From Murimonas intestini (GTDB lineage: Bacteria > Bacillota > Clostridia > Lachnospirales > Lachnospiraceae): DNA of 6,333 nucleotides. The stretch spans positions 1-6,333 of the forward strand of contig NZ_JANKBI010000033.1 of NCBI RefSeq assembly GCF_024622195.1, written 5' to 3'. Positions within the stretch are counted from its first letter, which is position 1, and each line of letters starts with the position of its first letter. This document shows positions 4,825 through 6,333 of this stretch, piece by piece. A model generated the notes under the pieces. It worked only from the letters and a program-made list of their open reading frames with translations. It did not search any database and was not told the DNA's origin. Made by a program: the position numbers and the translations under genes.

Positions 4825-6049
4825 TTGGCACACCTCCTGGAAGTGGCAGCGTACAGGACGCCATTGTCTCATCATCAGTAGACAAGTAAACTGATACGAT
4901 GCTGGGATCTTTATGACCAAGAACTGCAGAAATATCTGCCATGGGGACTCCTGCTCTGAGCATGGCCGAAGCAGCATTGTGTCTTGTGCTTCGGCTGCCG
5001 GAACTCCTGTTTTTATTAGATATGCCTGCGAATGCTTCCATTTTTAAGAGAATTGTTCTAATAGATGAACCTTCACCATTTAAGCGTGTAAATGGTGCCA
5101 GTTCTCTGACAAAAAGGTATTCTGACTTACATGCCGGCCGACCGTTAAGTATATAATCAGCAATGGCATTTCCATAGGATTTACGAAGTGGGACATGAAG
5201 CGGCTTTCCTGTCTTCTGTTGTTTTATATAGATGATATCTTTGTTCCAGTCAATATCAGAAAGTTTGATACTACAGACATCTACCGCTCTTAATCCTATT
5301 TCCAGCAGTAACAGACAGATAGCTTTATCCCGTTTCGTTAGACTATCATCAGACAGTACGCTGTTGATGGCGTCCGTTTCAACTTTACTGTATATTTCTA
5401 AGATGTTCCGCTCACGAGGGAGACGGGATGGTAATTCCATGATAAGATGTTCAGTTTCTGGATAAAGGGCAAGAAATCTTTTAAGACCTGAGAGACCGCT
5501 GGTGATAGAAGTCGGCCTGAAATAACCGTAGCCATAAAGATACAGGATAAAATCCCGGATGTCACCAGAACATAACTCCGTGACTGAGAGATAGGATTTT
5601 TCTTCACAGTAGATCAGGAGATATGCGGCTATCCTTTGATAAGTACAGATTGTATTAGGCTGTAGATGATCTGCTTTTAGCGACATAACAAACTTATCAA
5701 GTTCTTTTCTAAATACTTCCGTCTGTATTCTGTCACTGACGGATAGCCCCTTTCTTCTTGAGGTATCTGCCTCGCCTGCAAAGATGTAAGAACGGATAAG
5801 ATTTACAACCCGGATTTTTTGTCGCTCTTTTAAAATGGAGAATTTACCAGTATACTTGTTATTACAGTCACGTAGATACTCCTGGAATAATTCATCCGAA
5901 GGCTCAAAGATTCCTTTGCTCTGGGCGAGAGAATTTAGAACATGAAATTTCTTTTGATAGCGAAGTAACGTCTCTTTGCTGTATTCTTTTTCTCTTAAAG
6001 ATTCCAATGTAAGACGAAGGACTTCTTCTAATTTTGTTTCTTTTTGCAT
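4817..6049 (-). CDS. ritA: Tyrosine recombinase RitA of the RIT element
   Basis: A 410-residue tyrosine recombinase, first gene of the trio. The N-terminal ~220 residues are longer than in a typical Xer protein: an extra helical segment (about 1-100) precedes the SAM-like core-binding domain (about 110-205, QPNTICTYQRIAAYLL). Catalytic-domain residues are R254 (EIGLRAVDV), K279 (KQQKTGKP), R356 (SRSTRH), H379 (VLGHKD) and Y388 (VSVYLS). The first position of the His-x-x-Arg box is R353 instead of His. ATG at 6049 has AAAGGAGGTG (6057-6066) 7 nt upstream. I do not see a convincing sigma-70 promoter between the gene and the right inverted repeat. The gene ends 8 nt inside ritB. The product presumably acts with RitB and RitC on the element ends. 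Confidence 0.92.
   Translation of the reverse strand: MQKETKLEEVLRLTLESLREKEYSKETLLRYQKKFHVLNSLAQSKGIFEPSDELFQEYLRDCNNKYTGKFSILKERQKIRVVNLIRSYIFAGEADTSRRKGLSVSDRIQTEVFRKELDKFVMSLKADHLQPNTICTYQRIAAYLLIYCEEKSYLSVTELCSGDIRDFILYLYGYGYFRPTSITSGLSGLKRFLALYPETEHLIMELPSRLPRERNILEIYSKVETDAINSVLSDDSLTKRDKAICLLLLEIGLRAVDVCSIKLSDIDWNKDIIYIKQQKTGKPLHVPLRKSYGNAIADYILNGRPACKSEYLFVRELAPFTRLNGEGSSIRTILLKMEAFAGISNKNRSSGSRSTRHNAASAMLRAGVPMADISAVLGHKDPSIVSVYLSTDDETMASCTLPLPGGVPNE
4831..4838 (-). promoter_or_regulatory. Ribosome binding site deciding the ritB start
   Basis: AGGAGGTG on the minus strand, within the end of ritA, lies 6 nt before ATG 4824. It rules out the upstream in-frame ATG at 4977 as the main start. 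Confidence 0.85.
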
Positions 6050-6056
6050 GGTAATG

Positions 6057-6066
6057 CACCTCCTTT
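6057..6066 (-). promoter_or_regulatory. Ribosome binding site of ritA
   Basis: AAAGGAGGTG lies 7 nt before ATG 6049. It sits in the ~40-bp gap between the right inverted repeat and ritA, the only noncoding DNA inside the element apart from the repeats. Confidence 0.85.
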
Positions 6067-6089
6067 AGAAAGAGCATACACTACATAAT

Positions 6090-6178
6090 AAAACTATGCC
6101 GATATTTTTCCTGAGATTCCCTTGTTTACAGGAACTTCTTGAAATATCGGCATAGTTATTTTTTCGGGATAAGTCGTG
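6090..6178 (-). repeat. RIT terminal inverted repeat, right
   Basis: This is the inverted partner of 2756-2844 with two mismatches. The arms are at 6092-6107 and 6142-6157 with the same 34-nt spacer. The outer end reads CGGGATAA then GTCGTG (6173-6178), after which the transposase sequence continues. It lacks the extra 20-bp palindrome seen outside the left repeat. Confidence 0.95.
6173..6178. repeat. 6-bp direct repeat at the RIT insertion site, right copy
   Basis: This GTCGTG copy matches the one at 2730-2735 and lies at the border of the right inverted repeat and the IS256 transposase gene. Confidence 0.8.
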
Positions 6179-6333
6179 TACATGATACGGCGGATATCCC
6201 CCGAAAACTGAAAGAAAGAGCTGACATCCTCCCAGTTATTTTCCCAGCTGCTGATTGCATAGGGATATTTCTTACCCCATTTTTCTTTTAGTATTTCCAG
6301 CTCTGACAATCCGGCGGCCTCATTTGGGGCATT
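6173..6333 (-). pseudogene. IS256-family transposase, internal fragment (5' part off window)
   Basis: The minus-strand frame is open from the right edge to the RIT border and encodes NAPNEAAGLSELEILKEKW, then KYPYAISSWENNW and FSGDIRRIMYTT. This is the region just before the conserved TTN..E motif of IS256/Mutator transposases. The N-terminal part with the first two catalytic Asp residues lies outside the window. Beyond 6173 the frame runs on briefly into the RIT inverted repeat and stops at 6094; that extension is not native. The TTG that could start a short protein at 6309 is internal to the transposase. Its continuation is 2525-2735. Confidence 0.93.

Larger units (their letters stand above)
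2736..6178 (-). mobile_element. Complete RIT (recombinase-in-trio) element
   Basis: About 3.4 kb contain three consecutive tyrosine recombinase genes on the minus strand, each overlapping the next by 8 nt, between 89-bp inverted repeats with 2 mismatches (87/89). It carries no other gene. This matches the known RIT family: three recombinases of different subgroups in a fixed order, flanked by inverted repeats with internal palindromes. It is inserted in an IS256-family transposase gene with GTCGTG on both sides. Removing 2736-6178 (or equally 2730-6172) restores the frame of the host gene exactly. All three genes lack frameshifts or internal stops, so the element looks intact. Confidence 0.88.
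2417..6333 (-). mobile_element. IS256-family insertion sequence, interrupted by the RIT element, partial
   Basis: The two halves of one IS256-family transposase gene (2525-2735 and 6173-6333) flank the RIT element, and the IS continues past the right edge. The downstream boundary is not certain: the terminal inverted repeat cannot be identified without the other end, and I only infer that it lies between about 2395 and 2524. Confidence 0.6.

Noticed and set aside
4825..4977. N-terminal extension of RitB from the first in-frame ATG at 4977
   Set aside because: These 51 codons overlap the conserved catalytic end of ritA, do not look like a recombinase, and a good ribosome binding site marks ATG 4824.
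2736..6178. Conjugative element, prophage or integron integrase module
   Set aside because: There are only three recombinase genes between inverted repeats, with no cargo, relaxase, excisionase, attC sites or phage genes.
6067..6180. Promoter for ritA in the right inverted repeat
   Set aside because: TATTAT and TATGCT hexamers are present, but neither has a recognisable -35 box at 16-18 bp, so I do not annotate it.
6094..6309. Independent 71-codon small protein
   Set aside because: It is IS256 transposase sequence read from an internal TTG into the RIT inverted repeat, an artefact of the insertion.

Overview
The window is a nest of mobile elements with no ordinary chromosomal gene visible. 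Moderate-to-low GC, strong AGGAGG-type ribosome binding sites and the transposase and recombinase families suggest a Gram-positive Firmicute, probably a gut Clostridia/Lachnospiraceae-type bacterium. That assignment is inference, because no taxonomic marker is present.

Layout, left to right. (1) 1-1518, minus strand: the upstream end of an IS21-family element, with most of istA (running off the left edge) and a terminal array of 22-23 bp repeats. (2) 1519-~1983, plus strand: the 3' end of a tyrosine recombinase gene followed by a 15-34-15 inverted repeat. I read this as the tail of an older RIT (recombinase-in-trio) element that the IS21 element cut. (3) ~1977-2220, minus strand: a piece of an IS66-family element (end of tnpA, start of tnpB), with tnpB cut by the old RIT element. 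(4) 2221-2394: AT-rich DNA without a convincing gene. (5) 2395-2735 and 6173-6333, minus strand: an IS256-family transposase gene split in two. (6) 2736-6178: a complete RIT element with three overlapping tyrosine recombinase genes (ritA, ritB, ritC, transcribed right to left), 89-bp terminal inverted repeats with 2 mismatches, and a 6-bp GTCGTG direct repeat at the insertion point.

The most informative part is the complete RIT element. Deleting 2736-6178 rejoins the IS256 transposase reading frame exactly at its conserved Tyr-Thr-Thr-Asn...Glu motif, so both borders can be read to the base apart from the 6-bp ambiguity of the direct repeat. One end carries an extra perfect 32-bp palindrome, centred on the 20-bp TTAAGCCGATATCGGCTTAA. 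If the element circularises through GTCGTG, the joined ends form a much longer near-perfect palindrome, which suggests a model for the recombination substrate. The older RIT remnant has the same end design: arm, 34-nt spacer, inverted arm, then TTAT next to a 6-bp core. It also sits in a transposase gene.

The three Rit proteins are presumed to act together on these sites. Only RitC has the full Arg-Lys-His-Arg-His-Tyr set of the family; RitA and RitB lack the first His of the His-x-x-Arg box. RIT elements are a known family. The end structure, the one-sided palindrome and the clean empty-site reconstruction are the parts worth following up.
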